Source of the DNA: Bufo bufo
Lineage: Eukaryota > Chordata > Amphibia > Anura > Bufonidae
Direction of reading: 5' to 3'
Assembly (NCBI RefSeq): GCF_905171765.1
Contig: NC_053390.1
Coordinates: forward strand, 217,571,927 to 217,635,926
Length of the DNA stretch: 64,000 bases
Below are positions 1 to 11,046 of this stretch, in pieces. The notes under the pieces are model-generated. The model was not told where the DNA came from. It was given only the letters and a program-made list of their open reading frames with translations, and ran no database searches. The stretch's first letter is position 1; every line of letters starts with the position of its first letter. Position numbers and translations under genes: made by a program.

Positions 1-129
1 AAGCTGGCAGCAAAGTTAACTCATTCACTGACCAAAGGCTTACGTGACTTGTAGGGTCCTGGAAATCCCAAATCGTCTTCAATAGGATATGTTTGTGCCA
101 CCAGTGGTAATGTCATTGGTTTGCATTGC

Positions 130-830
130 TTAACCCCTTCTACCCCAGGCCTATTTCACCTTCCTGCCCAGGCCTCTTTTTGCAAATCTGACATGTGTCA
201 CTTTATGCGGTAATAACTTTGGAATGGTTATACTTATCTCACCGATTCTGCGTCTGTTTTCTGGTGACACATTGTACTTCATGTTAGCAGGAAATTTGGA
301 TCAACATTTTTTCCATTATTTTTTTTTTTTAAAGTTCAAAATTTACAACAAAATTTGGAAAAGTTCACAATTTTCTAAATATGAATTTCTCTTCTTTTAA
401 GACCGATAGTTATACCTTATAGCCATAGACCTTACAGGGAAATTTCTTGGTGGGCCAATGCCCAGGGGGCTGCTTGAGCCCTCCTCACTGCCGGCCAGTG
501 GAAGTTTTTGGGGATGTATTTTGTGATGGACTGTGGTATTAGGCTCTGTTGGGGTGGTATAATGTGCCACAATATGGACCCGACTACAAAATAGGGCCAC
601 TTTTAGTATCTTTTCCAGGTCCACTTTAAGTTCCCAGTCCACCCCTGTCAATCAACATTTCCCATATGTGTACTTTATGTTGGCATCATTTTGTAAATGT
701 CATTTTATTTTATTTTTTAGGACATTAGAAGGCTTAGAATTTTAGAAGCAATTTTTCACATTTTTCAGGAAATTTTCCAAAACCGTTTTTTTAAGCAACA
801 AAAAATAGATGGCTCGCCTAAATCAAGAAA
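130..830 (-). repeat. Degenerate copy of the large TTAA-bounded repeat (copy 4)
   Basis: The stretch opens with TTAACCCC and follows, with many changes, the terminal 0.5-0.7 kb of the element seen complete at 21035-24677 (reverse orientation there). Shared landmarks are the TTTGCAAATCTGAC, ACATTGTACTTCATG and CATATGT.TACTT blocks. A hAT-like element interrupts it at about 416-647. The same repeat seems to resume at 2410-2560. No coding capacity. Bases 1-129 hold nothing I recognise, and 831-1007 is AT-rich with no recognisable feature. Confidence 0.6.
416..647 (-). mobile_element. hAT-like short element, CAGGGG family
   Basis: On the minus strand it begins CAGGGGTGGACTGGGAAC at 647 and ends near the block TCTATGGCTATAAG. 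The same family is found at 17507-18343, 55735-56167 and 56242 onward. The start matches hAT-type termini, and the 17507 copy has a near-perfect 8-bp duplication. It sits inside the older repeat of 130-830. The open frame on its minus strand has no recognisable product. Confidence 0.5.
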
Positions 831-1007
831 TGGATATAAATAAAAAATTATAATAATAATGTTTTAAATATAATAATCTTAATATATCAGCACAATATTG
901 TTGAGCTCCTGCACCTATCTGGTGCATACAGATGCAGGGAAAATGTATGTTATATAATAATGGTCAAGTGCTCAAAACAAATATTTGCAAATGTATTTTT
1001 AATATAT

Positions 1008-1818
1008 TTAAAGGGAGTCTGTCACCAGCATTTCACTTTTTTAACCCTTCCCATAGCTCCCTAGCATGCTTACAGTTAATAAAAACGTTACCTCTGGCAT
1101 CAATCCTGGACTTATAGAACCATCAAAAACGATCTTTTTAAGATAATGAGGGCTCGCAAGTGCCCAGGGGCGGCTTTACTCTCTTAGGTGCCCTGCTTGC
1201 TCAGCCTTCTCATTGTGTCCCCCCGCCCCTTCCTACCCTCCGCCCGCCCATCCTTTCCCTCTGACCGCCTATCTACCAACTTGTTATTCCGCCGATATCC
1301 CGCGCCGGCGCACTCATTCCTTTGGCCGGCACATGCGTACTGCGATGCCCATTCCTTGTATGGCATCACAGTAACTATTGCGCATGTGCCGGCTAACGAC
1401 GCGAAAACACAACAAAGGAGGCATTCCATCGGCGCATGCGCATTAATTACTGTGATGCAGTACAAGGAATGGGCATCGCAGTGCGCATGCGCCGGCCAAA
1501 GGAATGAGTGCGCCGGCGCGGGATATCGGCAGAATAACAAGTTGGTAGATAGGCGGTCAGGGGCAAAGGATGGGCGGGCGGAGGGTAGGAAGGGGCGGGG
1601 GGACGCAATGAAAAGGCTGAGCAAGCAGGGCACCTACGAGTGTAACGCCGCCCCAGGGCACTTGCGAGCCCTCATTTGCATATCTTATAAAGATCGTTTT
1701 TGATGGTTCTATAAGTCCAGGATTGATGCCAGAGGTAACGTTTTTATTAAATGTAAGCATGCTAGGGAGCTATGGGAAGGGTTAAAAAAGTGAAATGCTG
1801 GTGACAGACTCCCTTTAA
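1008..1818. mobile_element. T2/Kolobok-like hairpin MITE (811 bp)
   Basis: The element starts TTAAAGGGAGTCTGTCACC and ends with the reverse complement of that terminus. Almost its whole length is a palindrome: arms about 1008-1395 and 1430-1818 around a short non-palindromic centre with CpG-rich flanks. TTAA at each end is the expected target. Two overlapping 150-170 codon frames on opposite strands mirror each other and are products of the palindrome. Confidence 0.8.
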
Positions 1819-1835
1819 TATAGTTATCATTTTAA

Positions 1836-2328
1836 GGCTACTTTCACACCTGCGTTCGGGTGTCCGCTCGTGAGCTCCGTTTGAAGGCTCTCACAAGTGG
1901 CCCCGAACGCATCCGTCCAGCCCTAATGCATTCTGAGTGGATGCGGATCCGCTCAGAATGCATCAGTCTGGCAGCGTACAGCCCCCACTCAGTGAGCGGA
2001 CACCTGAACGCTGCTTGCAGCGTTCGGGTGTCCGCCTGGCCGTGCGAAGGCAAGTGGATCCGTCCAGACTTACAATGTAAGTCAATGGGGACGGATCCGT
2101 TTGAAGATGACACCATATGGCTCAATCTTCAAACGGATCAGTCCCCCATTGACTTTCAATGTAAAGTCTGAACGGATCCGCTCAGGCTACTTTCAGACTT
2201 AGTTTTTTTTCTAAGTTATAATGCAGACGGATCCGTTCTGAACGGATACAAACGTCTGCATTATAGGAGCGGATCCGTCTGAGCAGACATCAGATGGATC
2301 TTCTCTGAACGCTAGTGTGAAAGTAGCC
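1836..2328. mobile_element. GGCTAC hairpin (PIF/Harbinger-like MITE)
   Basis: Termini GGCTACTTTCACAC and GTGTGAAAGTAGCC are inverted copies, with TAA on the left and TTA on the right. The interior repeats GGATCCGT and its complement many times together with CCATTGACTTTCAATG-type blocks, so it can fold on itself. Related copies lie at 25216-25635, 32335-32760 and 58473-58949. No transposase is encoded. Confidence 0.75.
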
Positions 2329-2409
2329 TTATTATTGTTCATTATTTTTATATTTTTTATATTATATTTTATATCTATTACGGTACCTTTTTTATTCATT
2401 CTCTTTTTA

Positions 2410-2560
2410 AACACCAATTTAGTTATGAAGTGATTTTGAGGAGCTTATGTAATGGAAACCAATAAATGACCCCGTTTTAGAAACTACACTCCTCAAATTA
2501 TTCAAAACTGATGTTATAAACTTTATTAACTCCTGAGGTCTTCCACAAGAGTTAAAGGAT
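2410..2560 (-). repeat. Fragment of the large TTAA-bounded repeat
   Basis: The GAAACTACAC.CCTCAA, TATTCAAAACTGAT and TTATTAACTCCTGAGGTCTTCCACAAGAGTTA-like blocks match the monomers of the array in the 21035-24677 element, in the opposite orientation. It probably continues the copy at 130-830, split by the two hairpins between them. The preceding 2331-2409 is only AT-rich. Confidence 0.5.
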
Positions 2561-2561
2561 T

Positions 2562-2649
2562 ATACAGGTGAAACTCCAAAAATTAGAAGATCGTGCAAAA
2601 GTCCATTTATTTCAGTAATGCAAATTAAAAGGAATTGCATTAATGCAGC
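2562..2649 (+). repeat. End fragment of interspersed repeat R
   Basis: It starts TACAGGTGAAACTCC and carries GTGCAAAAGTCCATTTATTTCAGTAATGCAA. The inverse of this text forms the right end of the split repeat at 5997-9160 (positions 9078-9160). The copy is truncated where the TTAA-bounded element begins at 2650. Confidence 0.6.
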
Positions 2650-5500
2650 TTAACCCCTTAAGGACTCAGCCCTATTTCACCTTAAGAACCAGGCCATTTT
2701 TTGCAAATCTGACCAGTGTCACTTTAAGTGCTGATAACTTTAAAACGCTTTAAATTATCCAGGCCATTCTGAGATTGTTTTTTCGTCACATATTGTACTT
2801 CATGACACTGGTAAAATGAAGTAAAAAAAATTCATTTTTATTTATAAAAAAAATACCAAATTTACCAAAAATTTGTATAAAATTGCAAATTTCCAAGTTT
2901 CAATTTCTCTACTTCTATAATACATAGTAATACCTCCAAAAATAGTTATTACTTTACATTCCCCATATGTCTACTTCATGTTTGGATCATTTTGGGAATG
3001 ATATTTTATTTTTGGGCATGTTACAAGGCTTAGACGTTTAGAAGCAAATCTTGAAATTTTTCTGAAATTTTCAAAAACCCAATTTTTAGGGACCAGTTCA
3101 GGTCTGAAGTCACTTTGCGAGGCTTACATAATAGAAACCACCCAAAAATGACCCCATTCTATAAACTACACCCCTCAAGGTATTCAAAACTGATTTTACA
3201 AACTTTGTTAACCCTTTAGGTGTTCACTTTTTTGGCAGATTTTTAATTTTAATCCATTTTTTCCATTTACAAAGCAAGGGTTAACAGCCAAACAAAACTC
3301 AATATTTATGGCCCTGATTCTGTAGTTTACAGAAACACCCCATATGTGGTCGTAAACTGCTGTATGGGCACACGGCAGGGCGCAGAAGGAAAGGAATGCC
3401 ATACGGTTTTTGGAAGGCAGGTTTTGCTGGACTGGTATTTTTGACACCATGTCCCATTTGAAGCCCCCTGATGCAACCCTAGAGTAGAAACTCCATAAAA
3501 GTGACCCCATCTAAGAAACTACATCCCTCAAGGTATTCAAAACAGATTTTACAAACGTTGTTAACCCTTTAGGTGTTCCACAAGAGTTATTGGCAAATGG
3601 AGATGAAATTTTTCCCAGTAACAAAGCAAGAGTTAACAGCCAAACAAAACTCAATATTTATGGCCCTGATTCTGTAGTTTACAGAAACACCCCATATGTG
3701 GTCGTAAACAGCTGGCCCTGATTCTGTAGTTTACAGAAACACCCCATATGTGGTCGTAAACTGCTGTCCGGGCACACGGCAGAGCGCAGAAGGAAAGGAA
3801 TGCCATACGGTTTTTGGAAGGCAGATTTTGCTGGACTGGTTTTTTTGACACCATGTCCCATTTGAAGCCCCACTGATGCACCCCTAGAGTAGAAACTCCA
3901 AAAAAAGTGACCCCATTTTAGAAACTACGGGATAGGGTGGCAGTATTGTTGGTACTAGTTTAGGGTACATATTATTTTTGGTTGCTCTATATTACACTTT
4001 TTGTGAGGCAATATAACAAGAAATAGCTGTTTTGGCACCGTTTTTATTTTTTGTTATTTACAACATTCATCTGACAGGTTAGATCATGTGATATTTTTAT
4101 AGACCAGGTTGTCACGGATGCGGAGATACCTAATATGTATACTTTTTATTTATTTATGTAAGTTGTAAACAATGATTTCATTTTTGAAGCAAAAAAAATC
4201 ATGTTTTAGTGTTTCCATAGTCTGAGAGCCATAGTTTTTTCAGTTTTTGGGCGATTATCTTAGGCTACGTTCACATCACCGTTCAGCCTTTCCGTTCTCC
4301 TGCTCCGTTTAGGAGCAGGAGAATGGAAAGGACGGAAAAGGCACATAACTGACGCCAAACTGAGTCAAACGGAGCCCTTAGGACCCCATAGATTATAATG
4401 GGGTCCGTTATGTTTCCGCTCAGAAGATGATTTTTAAGCGGAGACAAAAGTCCTGCATGCACAACTTTTGTCTCCGCTTAAAAATCATCTTCTAAGCGGA
4501 AACATAACGGACCCCATTATAGTCTATGGGGTCCTTAGGCTCCGTTTGACTCAGTTTGGCGTCAGTTATGTGCCTTTTCCGTCCTTTCCATTCTCCTGCT
4601 CCTAAACGGAGCAGGAGAACGGAAAGGCAGAACGGTGATGTGAATGAAGCCTTAGGTAGGGTCTCATTTTTTGCGGGATGAGATGACTGTTTGATTGGCA
4701 CGTTTTGGGGTGCGTGTGACTTTTTGATCGCTTGCTATTACACTTTTTGTGATGTAAGGTGACAAAAAATGGTTTATTTAGCACATTTTTTATTTTTTAC
4801 GGTGTTCATCTGAGAGGTTAGGTCATGTGATATTTTTATAGAGCCGGTCGATACGGACGCGACGATACCTAATATGTATACTTTTTTTTTCTCCCTATAT
4901 TTTACCAATTTTTTTTTACTTTATTTGGGGAAAATGAAGTTTTTGTTTATTTTTACTTTAAACTTTCAATTTTTGGGGGGGAAAACTTTATTTTTTCAAC
5001 TTTTTTTTTCACTTTATTTTTTGTCCCACTTTGGGACTTGAACTTTTGGGGGTATATTCCTTTACAATGCATTCCAATACTTCTGTATTGGAATGCATTG
5101 ACTGTATGAGTAATACTGTGTGTATTACTCATACAGCTTCTGGGGCCTGTGAGATCCAGGGGGCTGGATCTCACAGGCTCTTCACCGGAAGGCAGCGCAG
5201 ATGCCTCAGGAAGGCATCGCGCTGCCTTCCATGCCATCGGGTCCCCCCCACAGCCCCATGGGGACCCGATGGCACCACCGCTGCACCAGGTAAAAGCCGC
5301 AAACCACAGGTCTGAATTCGTCATGGGACCCCCCCCCACGCATTTAGCCGAGGTGCCTGCTCAATGATTTCAGCAGGCACCTTGTTCCGATCACCGCCCA
5401 CCGGGCGGCGGTGATCGGAACAACACATGAGGTACCGGTACGTCATGGGTCCTTAAGGACTCGGGAACCATGCCGAACCGGTACGTCATGTGTCCGTAAG
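2650..5500 (-). mobile_element. Large TTAA-bounded nonautonomous element, copy 1
   Basis: It starts TTAACCCCTTAAGGACTC and runs in reverse orientation to the copy at 21035-24677. Two diverged monomers of about 0.4 kb (marker ACCATGTCCCATTTGAAG near 3449 and 3851) are followed by two of a second array (marker GATACCTAATATGTATAC near 4110 and 4865). Near the right end, GGTACGTCATG blocks repeat, but the last bases are lost where a MITE abuts at 5507. The Harbinger-like hairpin at 4263-4651 interrupts it. The TTAA plus CCC start and internal TACGTCATG block suggest a piggyBac-like relation, but this is inference. Open frames here come from the monomers. Confidence 0.65.
4263..4651. mobile_element. 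GGCTACG hairpin with TTA duplication
   Basis: The hairpin starts GGCTACGTTCACATCACCG and ends CGGTGATGTGAATGAAGCC, with long arms around 4440-4470. TTA flanks both sides (4260-4262, 4652-4654). The host element exists elsewhere without the insert: the paralogous text near 22274 and 22645 reads through, with one TTA or its equivalent. That empty site supports a 3-bp TTA target duplication, typical of PIF/Harbinger. Confidence 0.8.
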
Positions 5501-5506
5501 TGTCAT

Positions 5507-5996
5507 GAACTAAGTGTCATGATCTGCAGAGCGGCGCCCAGGGATCTCACTGCACTTACTATTATCCCTGGGCGCCGCTCCGTTCTCCCGCTATGCCCTC
5601 CGGTATGTTCGGTCACTTGGTTATAGTAGGAGGAGACTGCCCTTGTTCTCCTGGGCGTCTCCTTCTCCTAGGCTGTAGCCCTGGCCAATCGCAGCGCAGA
5701 GCTCACAGCCTGGGAGAAATAAACCTCCCAGGCTGTGAGCTCTGTGCTGCGATTGGCCAGCGCTACAGCCTGGGAGAAGAAGACGCCCAGGAGAACAAGG
5801 GCAGTCTCCTCCTACTATAACCAAGTCCCCTAAGTCTCCGCCTACTATAACCCAGTGACCGAACATACCGGAGGGCATAGCAGGAGAACGGAGCAGCACC
5901 CAGGGATAATAGTAAGTGCAGTGAGATCCCTGGGCGCCGCTCTACAGATCATGACACTTAGTTCACAATGTTTGGACCGATGAAAGGTCCTCTTTA
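5507..5996. mobile_element. T2/Kolobok-like hairpin MITE, left tip missing
   Basis: The sequence is a near-complete palindrome centred near 5735 with arms about 5507-5725 and 5745-5964. The right arm continues to the terminus AAAGGTCCTCTTTAA at 5996, but the left arm stops at 5507 against the truncated TTAA-bounded element, so its last roughly 30 bases are missing. The predicted 70-90 codon frames on both strands are palindrome products. Confidence 0.65.
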
Positions 5997-6112
5997 AAAT
6001 TAGAATTTTGTGAAAAGGTTCAATATTCTAGGCTCAAAGTGTCACACTCTAGTCAGCTAAATAATCCATACCCCCTGAGCAAAGGGTACCTCAAAATTGT
6101 GACTTTGGGGTT

Positions 6113-7279
6113 TGTAGCAAACTCACCTTTTTGCCAGAGTTTGCCATGAGCTTTTGGAGGGGGCTGCGTGCCCGCCTCTTGCCCTGGGATTATGGTCCCT
6201 TAAATTATTGGGTCTTAAGGCACTTGGGACTGAGCCCTCTGTCCCTGGATTGCATCATTTGCCTTACTTGCTTGGATTTTACTATTCCCATGGTGAGAAC
6301 AATGGATGAAGCACATGGTGAGAACAATAGATAGCGGCCATTTTAACTCACAGACACTGTTCTGACTTTTCAACACAGTGCTATCTTGCCTGTATTTGGT
6401 GCACAGAGACATCATTCAGTAGTTTGAAACTACCAAACAGGGGACACATTTATTAGTGACTATTTTCTGTATAACTTGTATATTTTCGGTGTAACTGGCA
6501 TAAAACTGTATCTTCCAAACTACTGAACGGATGTGGGTGAATTTTGGATATGTGGTTCACCCAGATCCCCCGGTTCCGAGGATATACTGGTTATGGGGTT
6601 ATTGCATGTTTTGGGGTTCCTGTGATATGTTTTATAAAACTGTATTTCTCTGCCTTTGATAATTATATTCGCCATTGTGTTCAGTAATCATCACCGGCAG
6701 AGGGGAGGATTTTGTGTGGGAGTGTCTGTGTGTATTGTACGGATTGATTGGTTGTATTTCAAAACCCTGTGGGCAGTACTATGTTTGTGGATTGCGTCTC
6801 AGACAATACTCATTGTGTTAGTTAATTGCGTCTCAGACAATGCTCATTGTATTTTGTTTATTGCGTTACAGACAGAGGGAAGGGGATTTTGTGTACAATT
6901 GCTGGGAAGGTTGAATACTGTAAATACATGTGATTGGCTGTTTTTACAAAACCCTGTGGGTGGTAACATTGTTGGAAGATGTGTATAAATCAATGCTTGT
7001 GTTAAAATAAAGAGAGTTCCTGTTTTAACCCTCAAGGTGAAGTGTCGTCTCATTCTTGGGGGAGGATTGATTGCATGCTGTCCCAGTTTGACTGCTAGAA
7101 GTGTAAACCTATTCGTATGGTTTCCTATTCAACTGTCTACAGCATTCATATGCTTGAAGAGGATTTATAGGCTTCTTCGGTGATTGTGGTGTCTGCCAGA
7201 GTGCTTGGAAACCTCAGGAAAACGCTAGGAGCATCCGTCAACGGAGGTACTCAGTCGGGGTGCCAGGTGATCCGTTACA
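6113..7279 (+). mobile_element. Solo LTR of a retrovirus-like element (1167 bp)
   Basis: The segment begins TG and ends CA and is flanked by the 5-bp duplication GGGTT (6108-6112 and 7280-7284). A TATA box, TATAAAT, lies at 6984-6990 and a polyadenylation signal, AATAAA, at 7006-7011. The compact U3-R-U5 order is as expected for a retroviral LTR. No gag, pol or env sequence follows, so internal recombination probably removed the provirus. A 5-bp duplication fits many retroviruses and Gypsy elements. The retroelement group cannot be decided from an LTR alone. Confidence 0.75.
6984..7011 (+). promoter_or_regulatory. LTR TATA box and poly(A) signal
   Basis: TATAAAT at 6984-6990 and AATAAA at 7006-7011 lie close together in the second half of the solo LTR, as in LTRs with a very short R region. 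They are old retroelement signals, and nothing suggests use by a host gene. Confidence 0.55.
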
Positions 7280-7338
7280 GGGTTTCATAAGCTGTAAGCC
7301 ATAATCATCTAAATTATAACAAATAAAGGCTTGAAATA

Positions 7339-8601
7339 CACTGCCTGTGCAAAAAAAAAGTTGCCACCAAAAAAAAAAGGTCTCACGCTTGTTGGACCGC
7401 CTTTAGCTTTGATTACGGCACGCATTCACTGTGGCATTGTTTCGATAAGCTTCTGCAATGTCACAAGATTTATTTCCATCCAGTGTTGCATTAATTTTTC
7501 ACCAAGATCTTGCATTGATGATGGTAGAGTCTGACTGATGCGCAAAGCCTTCTCCAGCACATCCCAAAGATTCTCAATGGGATTAAGGTCTGGACTCTGT
7601 GGTGGCCAATCCATGTGTGAAAATGATGTCTCATGCTCCCTGAACCACTCTTTCACAATTTGAGCCTGATGAATCCTGGCATTGTCATCTTGGAATATGC
7701 CCGTGCCATCAAGGAAGAAAAAATCCATTGATGGAATAACCTAGTCATTCAGTATGTTCAGGTAGTCAGCTGACCTCATTCTTGGAGCACATACTGTTGC
7801 TGAACCTAGACCTGACCAACTGCAGCAACCCCAGATCATAGCACTGCCCCCACAGGGTTGTACAGTAGGCACTAGGCATGATGGGTGCATCACTTCATCT
7901 GCCTCTCTTCTTACCCTGATGCGCCCATCACTCTGGAACAGGGTAAATCTGGACTCATCAGACCACATGACCTTCTTCCATTGCTCCAGAGTCCAATCTT
8001 TATGCTCCCTAGCAAATCGAAGCCTTTTTTTCTGGTTTGCCTCACTGATTAGTAGTTTTCTTACGGCTACACAGCTGTTCAGTCCCCATCCCTTGAGTTC
8101 CCTTCGCATTGTGCGTGTGGAAATGCTCTTACTTTCACTATTAAACATAGCCCTGAGTTCTACTGTTGTTTTTCTTCGATTTGATTTCACCAAACGTTTA
8201 AGAGATCACCGATCACGATCATTCAGGATTTTTTCCCCACCACATTTCTTTCTCGAATATGATGGATCCCCACTATCCTTCCAGTTTTTAATAATGCGTT
8301 GGACACTTCTTAACCCAAGTTTAGTAGTTTCTGCAATCTCCTTAGATGTTTTCTCTGCTTGATGCATGCCAATGATTTGACCCTTCTCAAACAGACTAAC
8401 ATCTTTTCCACGACCACAAGATGTGTCTTTCGACATGGTTGGTTGTTTAAGAAATGAGAAGCAACTCATTACACCAGTTGGGGTTAAATAACTTGTTGCC
8501 AGCTGAAAGATAATCGCCCATGCAGTAATTATCCAATAGGAGACTCATAACTATTTGCTTAGTTAAATCCAGGTAGCGACGTTTTTTTTGGACAGGCAGT
8601 G
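7339..8601 (-). mobile_element. Tc1-type transposon 1, full length (1263 bp)
   Basis: The termini CACTGCCTGT(G/C)CAAAAAA are inverted repeats of about 30 bp, flanked by TA on both sides (7337-7338, 8602-8603). The transposase reads on the minus strand. Both ends and the complete gene are present, so the element is structurally whole although the gene carries two nonsense codons. It lies within repeat R. Confidence 0.9.
7426..8469 (-). pseudogene. Tc1/mariner transposase with two nonsense codons
   Basis: The frame stays the same from 8469 to 7426 (348 codons with the stop; an inner ATG at 8436 may be the true start). Only two stops break it: TGA at codon 88 (8206-8208) and TAG at codon 243 (7741-7743), each one C-to-T change from CGA and CAG. 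An N-terminal paired-like helix-turn-helix region (IGMHQAEKTSKEIAE) precedes a DDE domain with Asp171 in WSDESRF, Asp262 in QDDNARIH and Glu299 in DLNPIENLW. There are 36 residues between the last two, not the 34 of classical Tc1, which points to the DD36E branch of Tc1/mariner. No frameshift was found. The protein would cut and paste its own element but is inactive as it stands. Confidence 0.88.
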
Positions 8602-8630
8602 TATCTCGCTTTGCATGTAATGAGTCTATC

Positions 8631-9068
8631 TGTCACGGATCAGAGTGGGGGTAACTCTAATCCGTGGGATGTCAAGCGGATGGATGGTTGCTGCTAGGCC
8701 AGGATCAGGGAGCAGGTCACCTTCTTTCGCGTCCCTAATGCTGACCCTGACTCCTATCCGTATGAGCCAACCCAGAAGGTAGGAGGGCTCATACTCCGGA
8801 ACCTAGGGTCCCTATTAGCCCTAAGGAAATCCCTGGACTTAGGAGCAGGGTAAGACGACCTGTTCCTCCAGGACACGGACGAACAGGAGTCTCACTTTTT
8901 GAGCCCTCCTACCTTCTGGGTTGGCTCATACGGATAGGAGTCAGGGTCAGCATTAGGGACGCGATAGGAGGTGACCTGCTCCCTGATCCTGTGGTCCTGG
9001 CCTAGCAGCAACCATCCATCTGCTTGACATCCCACGGATTAGAGTTACCCCCACTCTGATCCGTGACA
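8631..9068. mobile_element. 438-bp hairpin, TGTCACGG...CCGTGACA, 5-bp duplication
   Basis: The ends TGTCACGGATCAGAGTGGGG and its inverse head arms of about 200 bp, so most of the unit folds back. CTATC flanks it on both sides (8626-8630 and 9069-9073), and removing the insert restores repeat R. A 5-bp duplication with TG/CA ends is LTR-like, while the long inverted arms are MITE-like, so the class is unresolved. Confidence 0.7.
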
Positions 9069-9160
9069 CTATCTCATATATTAGTTTCACCTTTTAAGTT
9101 GCATTACTGAAATAAATGAACTTTGCACAATATTCAAATTTTTAGAGTTTTACCTGTATA

Positions 9161-10533
9161 TGTTAATCAATTTTTTCCTGCAACACAGCAACTGTTAACA
9201 GCAAAACAAACCTCAATATTAATTACCCTGATTCTGAAGTTTACAGAAACACCCTACATGTGGTCGTAAACTGCGCTATGGGCACATGGCAGTGGTCAGA
9301 AGGGAAGGAGTGCCATATGGGTTTTGGAGGGCAGATTTTGTTGAAATGGTTTTTGGCAACCATGTTGTATTTGAAATGACCCTACAGTGGAATACCCCAA
9401 AAAGCAGGATAAAGAAATACTATTGCTTTTTAGGGTTTGTTATTGTGGGGTACACCGTGTGGGAAAAATAACACTTTTTTCTGCTTGTCAGTACGATTAC
9501 AGAGATAACAAGTTTATTTATTTATTTTTTATGTTTTACTACTTTTTCACAAAGCATTTTTATAAAGAAAAATCATGTTTTTGCATCACCATTTTTTTTT
9601 TTTTTGGGCGATTGTCTTATGTGGGGGCTCATTTTTTGCGGAATAAGGTGACATTTGGTACCATTTTGAGGTACATATGACTTTTTAATTTCTTAATATT
9701 ACACATTTTTTAAGGTGATGTGACAAAAAAAAAAGACTGTTCTGGCACTGTATTTAGTTCTTTTTACAGCTTTCACCTGACTGGGTAGATGTTCTTACGG
9801 ACACAGTGATGCCTACCGTAATATGTCTATTTTTTAAATTAAATTTTACACAGTAAAAGCTTTTTTGAAAAGAAAAAATCTTGTTTTTGAGTTGCCATTT
9901 TCTGAAAGCCATATTTTTTTACATTTCTCAGACGATTGTCTTATGTAGGGGCTAATTTTTTTGTGGGATGGTCAACGTCGTGGTCTGCTATTGGCTGAAC
10001 ACCCAGTCACCGGATGTTTTGATCTGAGCGACGAAAAGATGCAGCGGCGACCGCGCAGGGATCCAGAGCGACGCGGGTGCCGGGGAGCAGGTAAGTATAA
10101 TGTTTTAAAGGGGCCCGGGCATTGGGGGGATATTTTAGATATCGGATAACCCCTTTAATTATGGGAAAGGGCGCTTTTTTTTTCACTTTTTATTTTTGTC
10201 CCACTATGGGACTTCAACTTTTATCCCCTCTACAATGCATTACAATATAGTACATGTGCATTGTAATGCATTGACTGTCAGTGTAATACACTGACAGCCT
10301 GCTTATGAAACCCATCCAGGGGTCTGGATCACATAGGCTTCCGTGGGTGGCAACTCCTGATGCCTGTGTAAGGCATCAGGCTGCCATTCCAGCCATCGGG
10401 TCCCAGTCACCCCTGCCGCAGACCGAGCAAGCACAACTCCTGCACCTGCCCGATTAGAGCGCCGTGCAGCGCTGGACGGCAAGTCACGTCCAACAGCACC
10501 GTACATGTACAGCACTGGTCGGGAAGGGGTTAA
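9161..10533 (-). repeat. Degenerate copy 3 of the large TTAA-bounded element
   Basis: It contains one monomer block (GTTTACAGAAACACC...GTGGTCGTAAACTGC, near 9239-9275) and two copies of the 350-bp block with TTGGGCGATTGTCTTA. The end is AAGGGGTTAA at 10524-10533. It is much more diverged than copies 1 and 2. A piece of a TTAAAGG-type MITE (about 9970-10158, ending GGATAACCCCTTTAA) lies within it. Confidence 0.6.
9970..10158. mobile_element. Partial T2/Kolobok-like MITE
   Basis: It ends GGATAACCCCTTTAA and contains the GCAGCGGC...GGATCCAGAGCGACG block that also occurs in the MITE at 16664-17088. The left terminal repeat is missing. Confidence 0.5.
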
Positions 10534-10774
10534 AACATTAGGACGGGAAAAAAAAAATTTTTTTGTAACTTTGCTGTTACGTGTATAAGACTAAACTTTG
10601 CTAAAAAAAAATGTATATTAGAAAATTGTAGTCACATGTAGTTTATTGATCAGAATAATGGCAGATGATATTTAATATTAATCAATACATGCTCCAAACA
10701 GGACAAAATCAGGTTTCTTTGGTCTCAAATTGCCACACTGGACTCAAATGTATCACAGCTGCATGCATGATGTG

Positions 10775-11046
10775 TTCAGGAAAAATCTCAACATGTTCTA
10801 TATTGTGCGTTTTTCACATGCCTTGGCTCCATAGAAGTGAATGGGGCTTGGATGAAAAACCAAAGGCATCTTCAGTTTTTCTTCACGTGTGTGAAATAAT
10901 GCATGCAATCCGGATACAATCCAGACGGAAAAAGCGCAAACACTGAACACATTCACAGAAAAAACTGATTGAACTTGCATGCAAAACCATCAGTTTTTTC
11001 CTGAACAGAGCCTGATACAATCCATATCCCTTGTCTGAAAGAGGCC
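10775..11046. mobile_element. Partial GGCC-type hairpin (Harbinger-like)
   Basis: The right end, GTCTGAAAGAGGCC followed by TTA, and the interior CCATAGAAGTGAATGGGGC and CATCAGTTTTTTC blocks match the family complete at 27043-27470 and 61738-62144. The left end is not recognisable. Bases 10534-10774 and 11047-11734 show no gene and no repeat I can name. Confidence 0.45.

Larger units (their letters stand above)
5997..9160 (-). repeat. Old interspersed repeat R split by three later insertions
   Basis: The repeat is readable as four pieces: 5997-6112, 7280-7338, 8602-8630 and 9069-9160. The pieces rejoin exactly once three inserts are removed: a solo LTR (6113-7279, duplication GGGTT), a Tc1 element (7339-8601, duplication TA) and a hairpin (8631-9068, duplication CTATC). 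The right end is the inverse of the fragment at 2562-2649. I cannot assign its class from the sequence. Confidence 0.7.

Noticed and set aside
1184..1703. Overlapping 149- and 171-codon frames on opposite strands
   Set aside because: They are mirror images produced by the palindromic MITE at 1008-1818. They match each other and no known domain.
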